Source: CALCEB01 sp035531475 (GTDB lineage Bacteria; Acidobacteriota; Terriglobia; UBA7540). From it: a stretch of DNA of 64,000 bases. The stretch's first letter is position 1. Each line of letters begins with the position of its first letter. The stretch lies in the NCBI GenBank assembly GCA_035531475.1, contig DATKST010000015.1:1-64000 (forward strand). Direction: 5' to 3'. Of the stretch, positions 35,819-44,534 are shown one piece after another. The translations under genes were made by a program, and so were the position numbers. The notes under the pieces are model-generated. The model was given only the letters and a program-made list of their open reading frames with translations. It did not search any database and had not been told where the DNA came from.

Positions 35819-37138
35819 CTACTTTCCGCTGCGGTGGTCCACCACCACGTTACCCCTGAAAACCACGACTTGAGTGTTGCTGATGGCGTGAATATCCGAG
35901 AGCGGATCGCCCTCGACGGCCACCAGGTCGCCCTCTTTCCCTTTCGCAATGCTGCCCACCTGGTCGAGACCCAATAACGCCGCCGTATTCTTGGTGCCAG
36001 CGGTCAGCGCCTGCTGCGGGGTCATGCCGTGATGGACAAGGTCAATAATCTCATCCAGCACCGTCCCCTTCAGGACGCCCTTCTTGCCCCAGGCCTCGGG
36101 CGGCGAATAGCTCATGTCCGAACCGGCGCCGATGGTGACGCCTTGGCTCATGGCCAGCTTCATTCCTGCAAACTGTTTTGCGGCCAGGTCGCGCCCTTTA
36201 CGCATGATGTAATCCGGCAGGTGGGCCTTTTCCCCGTAAACCAGAATGCTATCCACAATGTAGGTGGTGGGGTCCAGGACGATGCCGTGCGCCTTCATGT
36301 AATCAGCGTCCTCGGGCGTCAACCCGGCGCCGTGCTCGATGGAATCGACCCCGGCCATCAAGGCGTCATGAATGGTTTTGGAGTTTTCGCAGTGGGCGGC
36401 CACCTTGGTGTTATCCATGTGGGCTTCTTCCACGATCACCTTCATTTCCTCTGCGGAGACTTGTTCGGCGTAAGGCGAATCGAGCGGAGACATCACTCCG
36501 CCCGACGCCAGAATTTTGATGACCTTGGCGCCGTACTTGATTTGAAGGTGAACTGCAGCCTCGGCATCGGCGGGCGAATTGATGAACCCGTTGAGCGGCG
36601 TGTAAAACTCGTGTTCCGGCATGCTGGGCGGAAGCGCAATGAAGTCACCGTGGCCGCCGGGAATGGTGAGGGCGTGGGCAGCGGGAATTAGGTGCGGGCC
36701 GGGGATGGTGCCTTCGTCAATGGCATTGGCCAGGGCCACGTCAATGAAGCCCTCCGTGCCAAGAATCCTCATGCCCACCACGCCGAGATCGAGCGCATAG
36801 GCAACGTCCTTGGAGGCGCGCACGGCGGCCAGCGGATCGGAAGGATGCTCGCCGCGCGGGCCAGTATAAAGGTGGGTGTGGCCATCCACAAATCCGGGCA
36901 GCACAGTATAGGCGGAAAGGTCCAGCTTGCGCGCTCCGGCCGGAGCATCCAGGTGGCTGCCAACCGCCTGAACCTTGCCGTCCACAATCACCACGTCGCC
37001 GGGCGAAAGCGGAGGCTGGGTGCTGTCGTAAATCAGCTTGCCGCAGTGAACGTAAAGCGTGCCCGGGGGGTTCGCCGCGGCCAGCCCCAGCGTGCCGAGC
37101 AGCAAGAAAGATGCAGCCACGAGCACTTTGTTTAGCAT
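35819..37138 (-). CDS. Exported amidohydrolase (imidazolonepropionase/prolidase-like)
   Basis: Metal-dependent hydrolase of the amidohydrolase superfamily, 439 residues from the ATG at 37138, which has a textbook GGAGGG. A signal peptide (VLVAASFLLLGTLGLAAA) sends it to the periplasm. The metal motif HxH is in FVDGHTHLYTG (His87, His89). KIL in VIKILASGGV carries the Lys that is often carboxylated, and further ligands are in VAAHCENSKT, SIEHGAGL and GAGSDMSYSP. Related exported enzymes cleave Xaa-Pro or Xaa-Arg dipeptides. The exact substrate cannot be read from sequence. Confidence 0.9.
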   Translation of the reverse strand: MLNKVLVAASFLLLGTLGLAAANPPGTLYVHCGKLIYDSTQPPLSPGDVVIVDGKVQAVGSHLDAPAGARKLDLSAYTVLPGFVDGHTHLYTGPRGEHPSDPLAAVRASKDVAYALDLGVVGMRILGTEGFIDVALANAIDEGTIPGPHLIPAAHALTIPGGHGDFIALPPSMPEHEFYTPLNGFINSPADAEAAVHLQIKYGAKVIKILASGGVMSPLDSPYAEQVSAEEMKVIVEEAHMDNTKVAAHCENSKTIHDALMAGVDSIEHGAGLTPEDADYMKAHGIVLDPTTYIVDSILVYGEKAHLPDYIMRKGRDLAAKQFAGMKLAMSQGVTIGAGSDMSYSPPEAWGKKGVLKGTVLDEIIDLVHHGMTPQQALTAGTKNTAALLGLDQVGSIAKGKEGDLVAVEGDPLSDIHAISNTQVVVFRGNVVVDHRSGK

Positions 37139-37219
37139 TTTCCCTCCATGAGAGGTGGTTGCGTATTTTTCCGCCACCCAACACCTAGACCGAGTCACCG
37201 TATTGCGAGTTGCGGCACC

Positions 37220-38257
37220 CTACTTCGGAAACTTGAATTTCAATTCGTGGCCCATCTCAAATTGGGGCTTTTTGCGCTTGCGAATCAGGCCTGGGTGCTC
37301 GGAGAGCGCGCTGACCAGCATCGGCATGGCGATGGTTGAGTCGCAGTGGCAGGTGACCATCTTCGCGTCGTAGGCAATCTTGCCCCAGCTTTGCGCTTCC
37401 TCAAACGTGCAGCCGGAAAGCCCGCCCCAATGAGCAGAGTCCGTGATGATCTGCATGGCGTACTTGTGGCCATGGTGCGAGTCGCGAATGAAGGATGCCG
37501 TCACTTCCGTCTGATTGGTAAAGTTCTTGGGTGTGCCGCCGCCAAAATAGATCACTCCTGAAGCCGGGGAATCCGCCGCCAGATGCGCCGTTTCCAGCAC
37601 GTCGCCAATCACGTCAAAGTTGAATTGATTCTTACCCAGGTGGCGGTTTTCAGCAATGCCGATGCCGATGGAAGAATCGCCGATGGCGGGACAATAAATG
37701 GGCACCTTGGCCTTGGCCGCGGCAGTCAATATGCCGTCCTCCTTGGCGCGCTTGGAAAGTTCCTTGCCGAGCAGATAGAGAAATTCGCGCGTGGTATAAG
37801 CCCGGGATGGGTCGAGGGAGGCTGCGAAGCTGCCAATTTCCAGGTCATGTTCGCGGAACTTGGCCTCGTCGGCCAGCGTGTCATAGATGCGGTCGATGAG
37901 GTTTTTTTGGAGCGCCACGTCATCCATCTCAGGGGTGCTCTGGTAGTGATAGTTTCCTTTGCTCTCGTAATAGTCGTGGAACAGGTTGGCGCCGGTCGAG
38001 ACGAGACAGTCAATCAGCCGGTTCTTGATCATGTAAACGATCAGGCGGCGCATCCCCGCCGGCACCATGGCTCCGGCCAGGCCCATCATGATCATTACCC
38101 GGTCGCCCAACATCTCCTTCCAGATCTGGTAGGCAATGCCAAGCTGCCGGCCCTGGAAGGAAATACCGCACATCTTCTCCAATAACGCCGCAACGCTCTT
38201 CTTGCTGTCAATGGTCAGTGGCCGGGTGGGCCGGCTCAAAATCTGCTTCCGGTGCAT
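37220..38257 (-). CDS. Deoxyhypusine-synthase-family protein
   Basis: NAD-dependent aminobutyl-transferase family, 345 residues. ISTGANLFHD-type sequence (LVSTGANLFHDYYES), PIYCPAIGDSSIGIGI and the catalytic segment EEAQSWGKIAYDA are present. Lys293 matches the enzyme-imine lysine of deoxyhypusine synthase. Bacteria have no eIF5A, so the acceptor is presumably a polyamine (homospermidine-type synthesis) or another protein. The next gene upstream on the same strand is a pyruvoyl arginine decarboxylase, which makes agmatine, so a polyamine pathway is likely (inference). No speB, aguA or aguB is seen nearby. Confidence 0.9.
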   Translation of the reverse strand: MHRKQILSRPTRPLTIDSKKSVAALLEKMCGISFQGRQLGIAYQIWKEMLGDRVMIMMGLAGAMVPAGMRRLIVYMIKNRLIDCLVSTGANLFHDYYESKGNYHYQSTPEMDDVALQKNLIDRIYDTLADEAKFREHDLEIGSFAASLDPSRAYTTREFLYLLGKELSKRAKEDGILTAAAKAKVPIYCPAIGDSSIGIGIAENRHLGKNQFNFDVIGDVLETAHLAADSPASGVIYFGGGTPKNFTNQTEVTASFIRDSHHGHKYAMQIITDSAHWGGLSGCTFEEAQSWGKIAYDAKMVTCHCDSTIAMPMLVSALSEHPGLIRKRKKPQFEMGHELKFKFPK

Positions 38258-38584
38258 TTCAGGAATTCCTCGTTATTTCGCGGGCAATCTCCCGGCACAA
38301 AGCCAATTGGCGACTGATGGTCATTTTAACTTATTGATTCTAAATCAATTGCTTAGCTTTTCCTCTGACATCCACGCATCTTACTTATAATGCAGGGGTT
38401 AGCTCGCAGCAACGATCCTCCTCATTCCCGCGCAGCCTATTCCCGCGAAAGGCTGTTCCCGCGTAGGCGGGAAGCCATAGTCTGTCGGCATGGCCCCCAC
38501 CTGCGCGGGGGTGACAACGAGACTGGCCGCCAAGCCTGCACCCGAGGAAAAAGCCCACGACGAGAAAAGCGCTGGTCGTGGCAC
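38258..38584. other. Intergenic region with AT-rich palindrome and a GC-rich hairpin
   Basis: ATTGATT-CTA-AATCAAT is a palindrome at 38333-38349, about 75 bp upstream of the deoxyhypusine-synthase-like gene. It lies in a stretch resembling 4834-4853. Further on, several CCCGCG units and the hairpin CCCGCGTAGGCGGG (38459-38472) form a degenerate repeat of the ATTCCCGC/GCGGGAA type. The AT-rich palindrome could be an operator or promoter element. Confidence 0.5.
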
Positions 38585-39139
38585 CTACTCGTCCACGCCC
38601 AGTAAGATGGAGGCTGCGAGCACGGTGGTCCAAAGCCCCCGTTTGTCGCCGACCGCGGATTGAGTAATGTTGGCGGTGCGCACGATCCGGTTTGAAATCC
38701 GATAAATTTCCTTCTTTTCGTCCCAACTCCGGTCGGAATCGAATTCCACGCCCAGGGTGGTGGCCAGCATCTCAGCGGCGAGCTCCTCGGCGTAGTCGCC
38801 TGCCACTTCTTCCGTTTCGCCGAAGGAATGGTGCTCGGAAAGATACCCGAACATGTTGCGGTCGGTGGGAATGGCCACTCCCACGGAGGCCGCGATCAGG
38901 CGGTGCGGCTCGCGCGTGGAGTTCTCGCTCATCACCACGAAGGAGACTTGGCCGGGCTTCAGCTCCTTCACGCCCTCGCTACGGGGAACCAGCTTGCAGC
39001 GGGGCGGGAAGATGCTTGAGACGCGAACCAGATTGCAGGCGGCAATGCCAGCCGAGCGAAGAGCCAACTCGAAGCTGGTCAGCTTCTCGCGGTGCTTCCC
39101 AACTCCCTTGGTCATAAACATCCGTTTTGGGACAAACAT
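38585..39139 (-). CDS. Pyruvoyl-dependent arginine decarboxylase
   Basis: PvlArgDC family: decarboxylates arginine to agmatine using a pyruvoyl group made by self-cleavage. The product has 184 residues. The processing site is LVRVSSIFPPRC (Ser41-Ser42), where cleavage before Ser42 creates the pyruvoyl group. Substrate-binding segments SEGVKELKPGQVSFVVMSEN and AIPTDRNMFGYLSEHHSFGE match. It is common in archaea and some bacteria, including Acidobacteriota. The neighbouring deoxyhypusine-synthase-like gene suggests agmatine feeds polyamine synthesis. Confidence 0.93.
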   Translation of the reverse strand: MFVPKRMFMTKGVGKHREKLTSFELALRSAGIAACNLVRVSSIFPPRCKLVPRSEGVKELKPGQVSFVVMSENSTREPHRLIAASVGVAIPTDRNMFGYLSEHHSFGETEEVAGDYAEELAAEMLATTLGVEFDSDRSWDEKKEIYRISNRIVRTANITQSAVGDKRGLWTTVLAASILLGVDE

Positions 39140-39289
39140 TTCGCTGCATCACCGCCCAGGATTAAAGGTTGAGGCTCAAGGCCAAAGCTCTACCCCGGCC
39201 TTGCCGGCCAGGCGATAAAACCGCCCATTGTGAATCACGCAGATGGTGTACGCTAACAAACCGCAAAGAATAGTGTCAATCAATTTCTG

Positions 39290-39389
39290 GGTAGTGGTGC
39301 ATTTTCGCTGCTGTAGCGGCGGTCTCTGACCGCCGAATTTTATTTTTCAACAGCTTCCGGCGGTCAGAGACCGCCGCTACAGCAAACTG
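39290..39389. mobile_element. Family 2 MITE-like element, copy b, with 8-bp target duplication
   Basis: A 100-bp element starting GGTAGTGGTGC and ending GCACCACTACC, a perfect 11-bp terminal inverted repeat. The inner arms are GTAGCGGCGGTCTCTGACCG and CGGTCAGAGACCGCCGCTAC. It is flanked by AATTTCTG (39282-39289) and AATTTCTG (39390-39397). It lies in the 550-bp gap 39140-39690, whose remainder holds degenerate family 3 pieces (39425-39455, 39580-39605) and the mtnA promoter region. Confidence 0.85.
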
Positions 39390-39690
39390 CACCACTACCA
39401 ATTTCTGGGGAGGCTTCGCCTCAGACGCAGGGGCAACCCTGGTGGTTGCCCGTGATGGAATCGAATTCCCCAAGCGGGCGGGCGCAAAGCCCATAAGCGC
39501 TAACTTAACGTGCTCAAGCATACCCTTTGACAGACGTGACGGCTCAAAACAGGCCGAATCAAGCCTTTATCTTAGCGCCCATGGGCGTAAGGCCCGCCCC
39601 CTACCTCCGAAGCATCTCCCGCATACTGCTATAATACGGAATTGGCCTTTCGATCGTGGACTCATCCATAAGTGCCAGGACTCGAATTTC

Positions 39691-40743
39691 ATGTTTAAGA
39701 CCATTGAATGGACCGGCGAAGGCGTGCGCATGATTGACCAGACGCGCCTTCCGGCTGAAGAAACTTACCGGCTATGCCGGAATTACCAGGACGTGGCAGA
39801 GGCCATCCGCTCGATGGTGATTCGCGGCGCTCCGGCGATTGGCGTGGCGGCGGCGATGGGCATTGCTCTGGGGGTGCAGCAATCGCAAGCGAAGAGCGTC
39901 GAGGAGCTGAAGTCAGACTTTGAAAATATTGCGGATACGATTTCCCGCACTCGTCCTACGGCGGTCAACCTTTTCTGGGCGGTGCGCCGAATGCGTGGCG
40001 TATTCAAAGGCGCCTTGGAAGGCGGCACTTCCGAGGCTGCTGCCATTCGGGAAGTTCAATCCCGGCTGGTCGAAGAAGCGCAGAAAGTGCTTTACGAAGA
40101 TATTGCCGCGAATGAGGCGATGGGACGCCACGGCGCGGAGCTGCTGGAGGATTCCAGCACGGTGCTCACCCACTGCAACGCCGGGGCGCTGGCCACCGGA
40201 GGGTACGGCACCGCTTTGGGGGTGATTCGCGCCGCCATTTCCGCTGGGAAGAAAATCCAGGTATTCGCCGATGAGACTCGCCCCTTCTTGCAGGGCGCGC
40301 GCTTGACGGCGTGGGAACTGGCGAAAGACGGCATTCCCGTGACCCTGATCACGGACAGCATGGCGGGCCACTTCATGCACAAGGGCCAAGTGAGCGCCGT
40401 GATCGTGGGAGCGGACCGCATCGCCGCCAACGGTGACGTGGCCAACAAAATCGGTACCTATTCGGTGGCCGTGCTGGCGCATGAAAACCGGATTCCCTTT
40501 TACGTGGCCGCTCCGCTTTCCACCATTGATCTGAGTCTTTCCGGCGGCGAAGAAATCCCGATTGAGGAGCGCGCGGCGGCGGAAGTCACACACCTGGGCG
40601 GCGTTTCCATTGCCCCCGCCAACGTTACGGCGCGCCATCCGGCCTTTGACGTGACACCCAACCAGTACGTCACCGCCATCATCACCGAACGCGGCGTTGC
40701 CCGCGAGCCCTACCGCGAGAGTCTGAAGGCGCTGTTCGGATGA
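39691..40743 (+). CDS. mtnA: S-methyl-5-thioribose-1-phosphate isomerase
   Basis: Methionine-salvage enzyme converting methylthioribose-1-phosphate to the ribulose form, 350 residues. The chosen ATG at 39691 gives MFKTIEWTGEGVRMIDQTRL, the family N-terminus; the frame is open further upstream but the sequence there is repeat-like. The active-site Cys is in LTHCNAGALATGGYG (Cys162) and the Asp in VGADRIAANGDVANKIGT (Asp242). RGAPAIGVAAA is also conserved. The stop overlaps the next gene's start (ATGA). Other salvage genes are not adjacent. Confidence 0.95.
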   Translation: MFKTIEWTGEGVRMIDQTRLPAEETYRLCRNYQDVAEAIRSMVIRGAPAIGVAAAMGIALGVQQSQAKSVEELKSDFENIADTISRTRPTAVNLFWAVRRMRGVFKGALEGGTSEAAAIREVQSRLVEEAQKVLYEDIAANEAMGRHGAELLEDSSTVLTHCNAGALATGGYGTALGVIRAAISAGKKIQVFADETRPFLQGARLTAWELAKDGIPVTLITDSMAGHFMHKGQVSAVIVGADRIAANGDVANKIGTYSVAVLAHENRIPFYVAAPLSTIDLSLSGGEEIPIEERAAAEVTHLGGVSIAPANVTARHPAFDVTPNQYVTAIITERGVAREPYRESLKALFG

Positions 40744-42689
40744 CACCGATGCCAGCAGCGAAAGAAAACCCGCCGCGGCAGACCCCGCTCGTCAAAATCT
40801 TCGGGCCGGAGGGCTGGCTCGCCCGCCATCATCCCCGCTACGAGTTCCGCGCGGCGCAGCTTGAAATGGCGGAGGAAGTGGAATCCTCCTTGGAAAACCG
40901 CCGCCACCTAATTGCCGAGGCCGGCACCGGCACCGGAAAGACTCTGGCTTATCTGGTGCCGGTCATCCTGAGCGGCCGCCGCGTGGTGATTTCAACCGGC
41001 ACCAAGAACTTGCAGGAGCAACTTTTCTTCAAGGACATTCCATTTCTCAAGAAGCTGTTTCCCAAGATCAGCGCCACGCTGATGAAAGGCCGGCAAAATT
41101 ACCTGTGCCGCCAGAAGTTTTATGACATTGGGGAACAGCCGGTGCTGGCCGGTCTGGATGAAGTTGAGCTGATCCAACAGATCCGGCGTTGGGAGCCGAA
41201 GACCGAAACCGGCGACCGCGCCGAGCTGCGTGACATGCCCGATTCGGGCGAACTCTGGCCGCGCATTGACGCGCGCCGCGAAGCCTGCACCGGACAAAAA
41301 TGCGAGCAGTTCAAGCGCTGCTTCATTACGCTGATGCATCAGCGGGCCCAGGAATCCGACCTGCTCATCGTCAACCACCACCTTTTCTTCGCGGACCTTG
41401 CATTGCGGCAAACGGAAGCCACATCCCTTTTGCCGGATTATCACGCCGTGGTTTTTGACGAGGCGCATGAGATTGAGGACGTCGCCACCCGCTATTTTGG
41501 CTTGCAGGTGAGCAACTACCGCATTGAAGAGTTGGCGCGCGATACGGAGGCCATGGCCAAACAACGCGACCTTGCCATCGCCGAACTGTTCACGGCGGTG
41601 GGCGGACTGCGCCACCGCGCCGAGTTGTTTTTCGACCTCTTTCCGCACACCGAAGGCCGCCGCACATTTGATAACCGCGCCAATTTCCTGGAAGTTAACC
41701 GGGAGGCATACTCGGCGCTGTCGAATGCGTTAGTTCGCCTGGAAAGCGAACTGCTTCGCGTCCCGGAGCGGCCGGAGGAGATCACGCAACTGGCGCGGCG
41801 CGCGGCGGAACTCCGCAAGGATGGTGAAGTGGTTCTGGAAAGCAAGGACCGCAACCTGGTTTTCTGGTGGGAACGGCGGGGCCGGGGGCTGTTTCTGGAG
41901 GCCTCGCCTATTGACGTTTCCTCGATCCTGCGGGAGAAGCTTTTTGAAAAGACCGATTGTGTGGTCTTGACCTCCGCCACGCTCGCCGTCCGGGAAAGCT
42001 TTGATTTCCTCAAGTCCCGGCTCGGGGTGAGGTCGGCCCGGGAACGAATTTTTCCATCTCACTTTGACTTCCAGCGGCAGTGCCTGCTTTATACCCCGAC
42101 CCATCTGCCCGATCCGAGGGAGCCGGACTTCACGCGCCAAGCGTCCGAGGAAATCCTGGAAGTGCTGAAGGCCAGCCAGGGCCGGGCCTTCGTCTTGTTC
42201 ACCTCGCATCAACAGATGCGCGAAGTTTACGATCGGGTCCGTCGCCGCCTGCGTTATCCCATGCTGGTGCAGGGTAAGGCGCCACGCAACGAGCTGCTGG
42301 AAAAGTTCCGCTCCACTCCCAATGCCGTGCTTTTCGCCACCAGCTCCTTCTGGCAGGGAGTGGACGTGCAGGGACCCCAGTTGAGCGCCGTCATTATTGA
42401 CCGTTTGCCTTTTGCCGTACCCACCGATCCGGTGGTGGCATCACGCATCCGGCAGATCAATGAAGATGGCGGCAACGCATTTGGTGATTATCAAATCCCG
42501 CAGGCGGTAATCGCCTTGAAGCAGGGTTTTGGGCGGTTGATTCGTAGCGAAACGGATCGCGGGGTGCTGGTCATTCTGGATCATCGGTTGGTACGAAAAG
42601 CCTACGGCAAGGTCTTCCTGGAGAGTCTTCCGCCTTACGGGAGAACCCATCACCTGAATGACGTGATGGATTTTATGCAAAAGTGCTAA
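40740..42689 (+). CDS. dinG: DinG/XPD-type ATP-dependent DNA helicase
   Basis: Superfamily 2 iron-sulfur helicase unwinding 5' to 3', acting in replication and repair. The product has 649 residues. Walker A is AEAGTGTGKT (residues 59-68), and the DEAH box is in VFDEAHEIEDVA near residue 240. Cys residues between them (YLCRQKF, ACTGQKCEQFKRC) are placed to hold the 4Fe-4S cluster. Helicase C motifs include CVVLTSATL, RAFVLFTSHQQM, TSSFWQGVDVQG and QGFGRLIRSETDRG. The start overlaps the mtnA stop by 4 bp, so translation is probably coupled. Confidence 0.92.
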   Translation: MTPMPAAKENPPRQTPLVKIFGPEGWLARHHPRYEFRAAQLEMAEEVESSLENRRHLIAEAGTGTGKTLAYLVPVILSGRRVVISTGTKNLQEQLFFKDIPFLKKLFPKISATLMKGRQNYLCRQKFYDIGEQPVLAGLDEVELIQQIRRWEPKTETGDRAELRDMPDSGELWPRIDARREACTGQKCEQFKRCFITLMHQRAQESDLLIVNHHLFFADLALRQTEATSLLPDYHAVVFDEAHEIEDVATRYFGLQVSNYRIEELARDTEAMAKQRDLAIAELFTAVGGLRHRAELFFDLFPHTEGRRTFDNRANFLEVNREAYSALSNALVRLESELLRVPERPEEITQLARRAAELRKDGEVVLESKDRNLVFWWERRGRGLFLEASPIDVSSILREKLFEKTDCVVLTSATLAVRESFDFLKSRLGVRSARERIFPSHFDFQRQCLLYTPTHLPDPREPDFTRQASEEILEVLKASQGRAFVLFTSHQQMREVYDRVRRRLRYPMLVQGKAPRNELLEKFRSTPNAVLFATSSFWQGVDVQGPQLSAVIIDRLPFAVPTDPVVASRIRQINEDGGNAFGDYQIPQAVIALKQGFGRLIRSETDRGVLVILDHRLVRKAYGKVFLESLPPYGRTHHLNDVMDFMQKC

Positions 42690-42771
42690 GCTGAGTAGGG
42701 AATTGAGTCTTTTCCAGCCGCTTCTGCGCCGGAAGTCTTTCCAGGCGGCCTTTCAAGCAGACTGGACAATC

Positions 42772-42885
42772 GGTAGTGGTAGGTTTTCGCTGCTGTAGCG
42801 GCGGTCTCTGACCGCCGAATTTTATTTATCAACACCTTGCGGCGGTCAGAGACCGCCGCTACAGCAACCAAACTGCGCCACGACC
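42772..42885. mobile_element. Family 2 MITE-like element, copy c, with 8-bp target duplication
   Basis: Begins GGTAGTGGTAGGTTTTCGCT and ends GCGCCACGACC, with the same inner palindrome arms as copy b. Flanks are GGACAATC (42764-42771) and GGACAATC (42886-42893), an exact 8-bp duplication. It sits between dinG and queD. Confidence 0.83.
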
Positions 42886-42912
42886 GGACAATCCATTGCG
42901 TTCGCAGGAATT

Positions 42913-43290
42913 ATGTTTGAAGTCTCCGTCGATTACGGTTTTTGCGCCGGACACGCCTTGCGTGGCTATAAGGGAAAGTGTGAGAATGTTCACGGACACA
43001 ATTACCGGGTGCGGGTTACAGTCTCCGGCAAGGAGCTTGACCCCACGGGCTTGCTGGTCGATTTCACCGACGTGCGTGGCGCCATCAAGGCTCTCGTGGA
43101 CCGGATGGATCATCGCTTCCTCAATGATCTTCCGCCCTTTGACCGGATCAATCCCTCAGCGGAAAATTTAGCAAAATATTTCTCTGACGAAATTGAGCCA
43201 AGGTTTCGCAGCCGTGATTTTCAGGTTGAGAGCGTTACGGTTTGGGAAACGGACCAGAGTTCAGCCACGTACCGGCCGCGGCAGGATTGA
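42913..43290 (+). CDS. queD: 6-carboxytetrahydropterin synthase
   Basis: QueD/PTPS family, 125 residues: makes 6-carboxy-5,6,7,8-tetrahydropterin on the way to queuosine and other 7-deazapurines. Zinc ligands are His14 (CAGHAL), His27 and His29 (NVHGHNY). The catalytic Cys23 lies in GKCENVHGH. LLVDFTDVRGAIK and the later Glu in VWETDQSSATY are also conserved. queC, queE and queF are not nearby. It is followed 63 bp later by mreB on the same strand. Confidence 0.93.
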   Translation: MFEVSVDYGFCAGHALRGYKGKCENVHGHNYRVRVTVSGKELDPTGLLVDFTDVRGAIKALVDRMDHRFLNDLPPFDRINPSAENLAKYFSDEIEPRFRSRDFQVESVTVWETDQSSATYRPRQD

Positions 43291-43353
43291 AACCGTGCCC
43301 TTCCGTTGCCCTGGAAGGATGCAGCTTAAAACGAAAGTGAGCGCCTAACTGGA

Positions 43354-44379
43354 ATGAACCCGCGTTCCATATTCAGTATGTTTTCTTCCGACCTCGCCAT
43401 TGACCTGGGCACGGCCAATTCGCTGGTCTATGCCAAGGGCAAGGGAATTGTGGTGAATGAACCCTCGATCGTCGCCATCAACAAGGTGACGGGTGGAATT
43501 GAGGCGGTGGGCCGCGAGGCCAAGGAGATGCTGGGCCGCACTCCTGGAAACATCGTCGCCATCCGGCCTTTGAAGGATGGCGTCATTGCGGACTTCAAAG
43601 TTACCGAAAAAATGCTGAATTACTTCATCCAGAAGGCCCACAACCGCAAGATGTTCGTTCACCCGCGCATTGTGATCGGAGTGCCTTCGGAAATCACCCA
43701 AGTGGAAAAGCGGGCCGTGCAGGACTCCGCCATGCGCGCCAAAGCAAGCGAAGTTTTTCTGGTGGAACAGGCGATGATGGCGGCCATTGGCGCCGGCTTG
43801 CCCATCACGGAACCCTCGGGCAGCATGATCGTGGATATTGGCGGCGGCACTTCGGACATTGCAGTCATTTCGCTTTCCGGAATCGTTTACAGCCGCTCCG
43901 TGCGCGTGGCTGGAAATGAGATGGACGAGGCCGTGACGGCCTACTTGAAGCGCAAGTACAACATGCTGATTGGGGAGAGAACGGCCGAGCGGATCAAGAT
44001 GGAAATCGGGTCGGCCTACCCTCTTGAGAAGCCCATGACCATGGAAATCAAAGGCCGCCACCTGCTGGAAGGCATTCCCAAAACCGTGACCATTAACGAT
44101 ACGGAAATTCGGGATGCCCTTTCCGAATGTGTCTCCACCATCCTGAACGCCATCCGCGTGGCGCTGGAGCGTACGCCCCCTGAGCTTTCCGCGGACATTT
44201 CCGATCGCGGCATCGTGCTGACCGGGGGCGGGGCGATGCTCAGGAATCTGGATAAGCGCATCCGAGAAGAAACCGGACTTCCGGTCTCCATCGCTGAAGA
44301 CCCGCTGGCTTCGGTGGTTCTTGGGACCGGGCGCATGTTGACGGATTTCAGCTTGCTTCGCCGCGTGGCGATTGAGTAG
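43354..44379 (+). CDS. mreB: Rod-shape-determining actin homologue MreB
   Basis: Bacterial actin that guides lateral cell-wall synthesis at the inner membrane face, 341 residues. It shows the actin-family phosphate loops (SDLAIDLGTANSLVYAKGKG and MIVDIGGGTSDIAVISL), the adenosine motif (GIVLTGGGAMLRNLD) and GVPSEITQVEKRAV. It is full length, with the usual Ile-rich core. mreC follows at 44535 on the same strand, so the cell is presumably rod-shaped. Confidence 0.97.
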   Translation: MNPRSIFSMFSSDLAIDLGTANSLVYAKGKGIVVNEPSIVAINKVTGGIEAVGREAKEMLGRTPGNIVAIRPLKDGVIADFKVTEKMLNYFIQKAHNRKMFVHPRIVIGVPSEITQVEKRAVQDSAMRAKASEVFLVEQAMMAAIGAGLPITEPSGSMIVDIGGGTSDIAVISLSGIVYSRSVRVAGNEMDEAVTAYLKRKYNMLIGERTAERIKMEIGSAYPLEKPMTMEIKGRHLLEGIPKTVTINDTEIRDALSECVSTILNAIRVALERTPPELSADISDRGIVLTGGGAMLRNLDKRIREETGLPVSIAEDPLASVVLGTGRMLTDFSLLRRVAIE

Positions 44380-44534
44380 TCTGAGGAAATACGATGGGGT
44401 AAGGGGAACGTGCTGCGGGGCGTGACGTCCTGCGGCCGCAGGGTTTCCATTCCAGTTACTGGCGCATTGTATCTTTCAGCTCTCCTGGCGGCGACTGGTA
44501 AGGGTTCATCAAGTGCGACTTCTCCGGAGCCACC

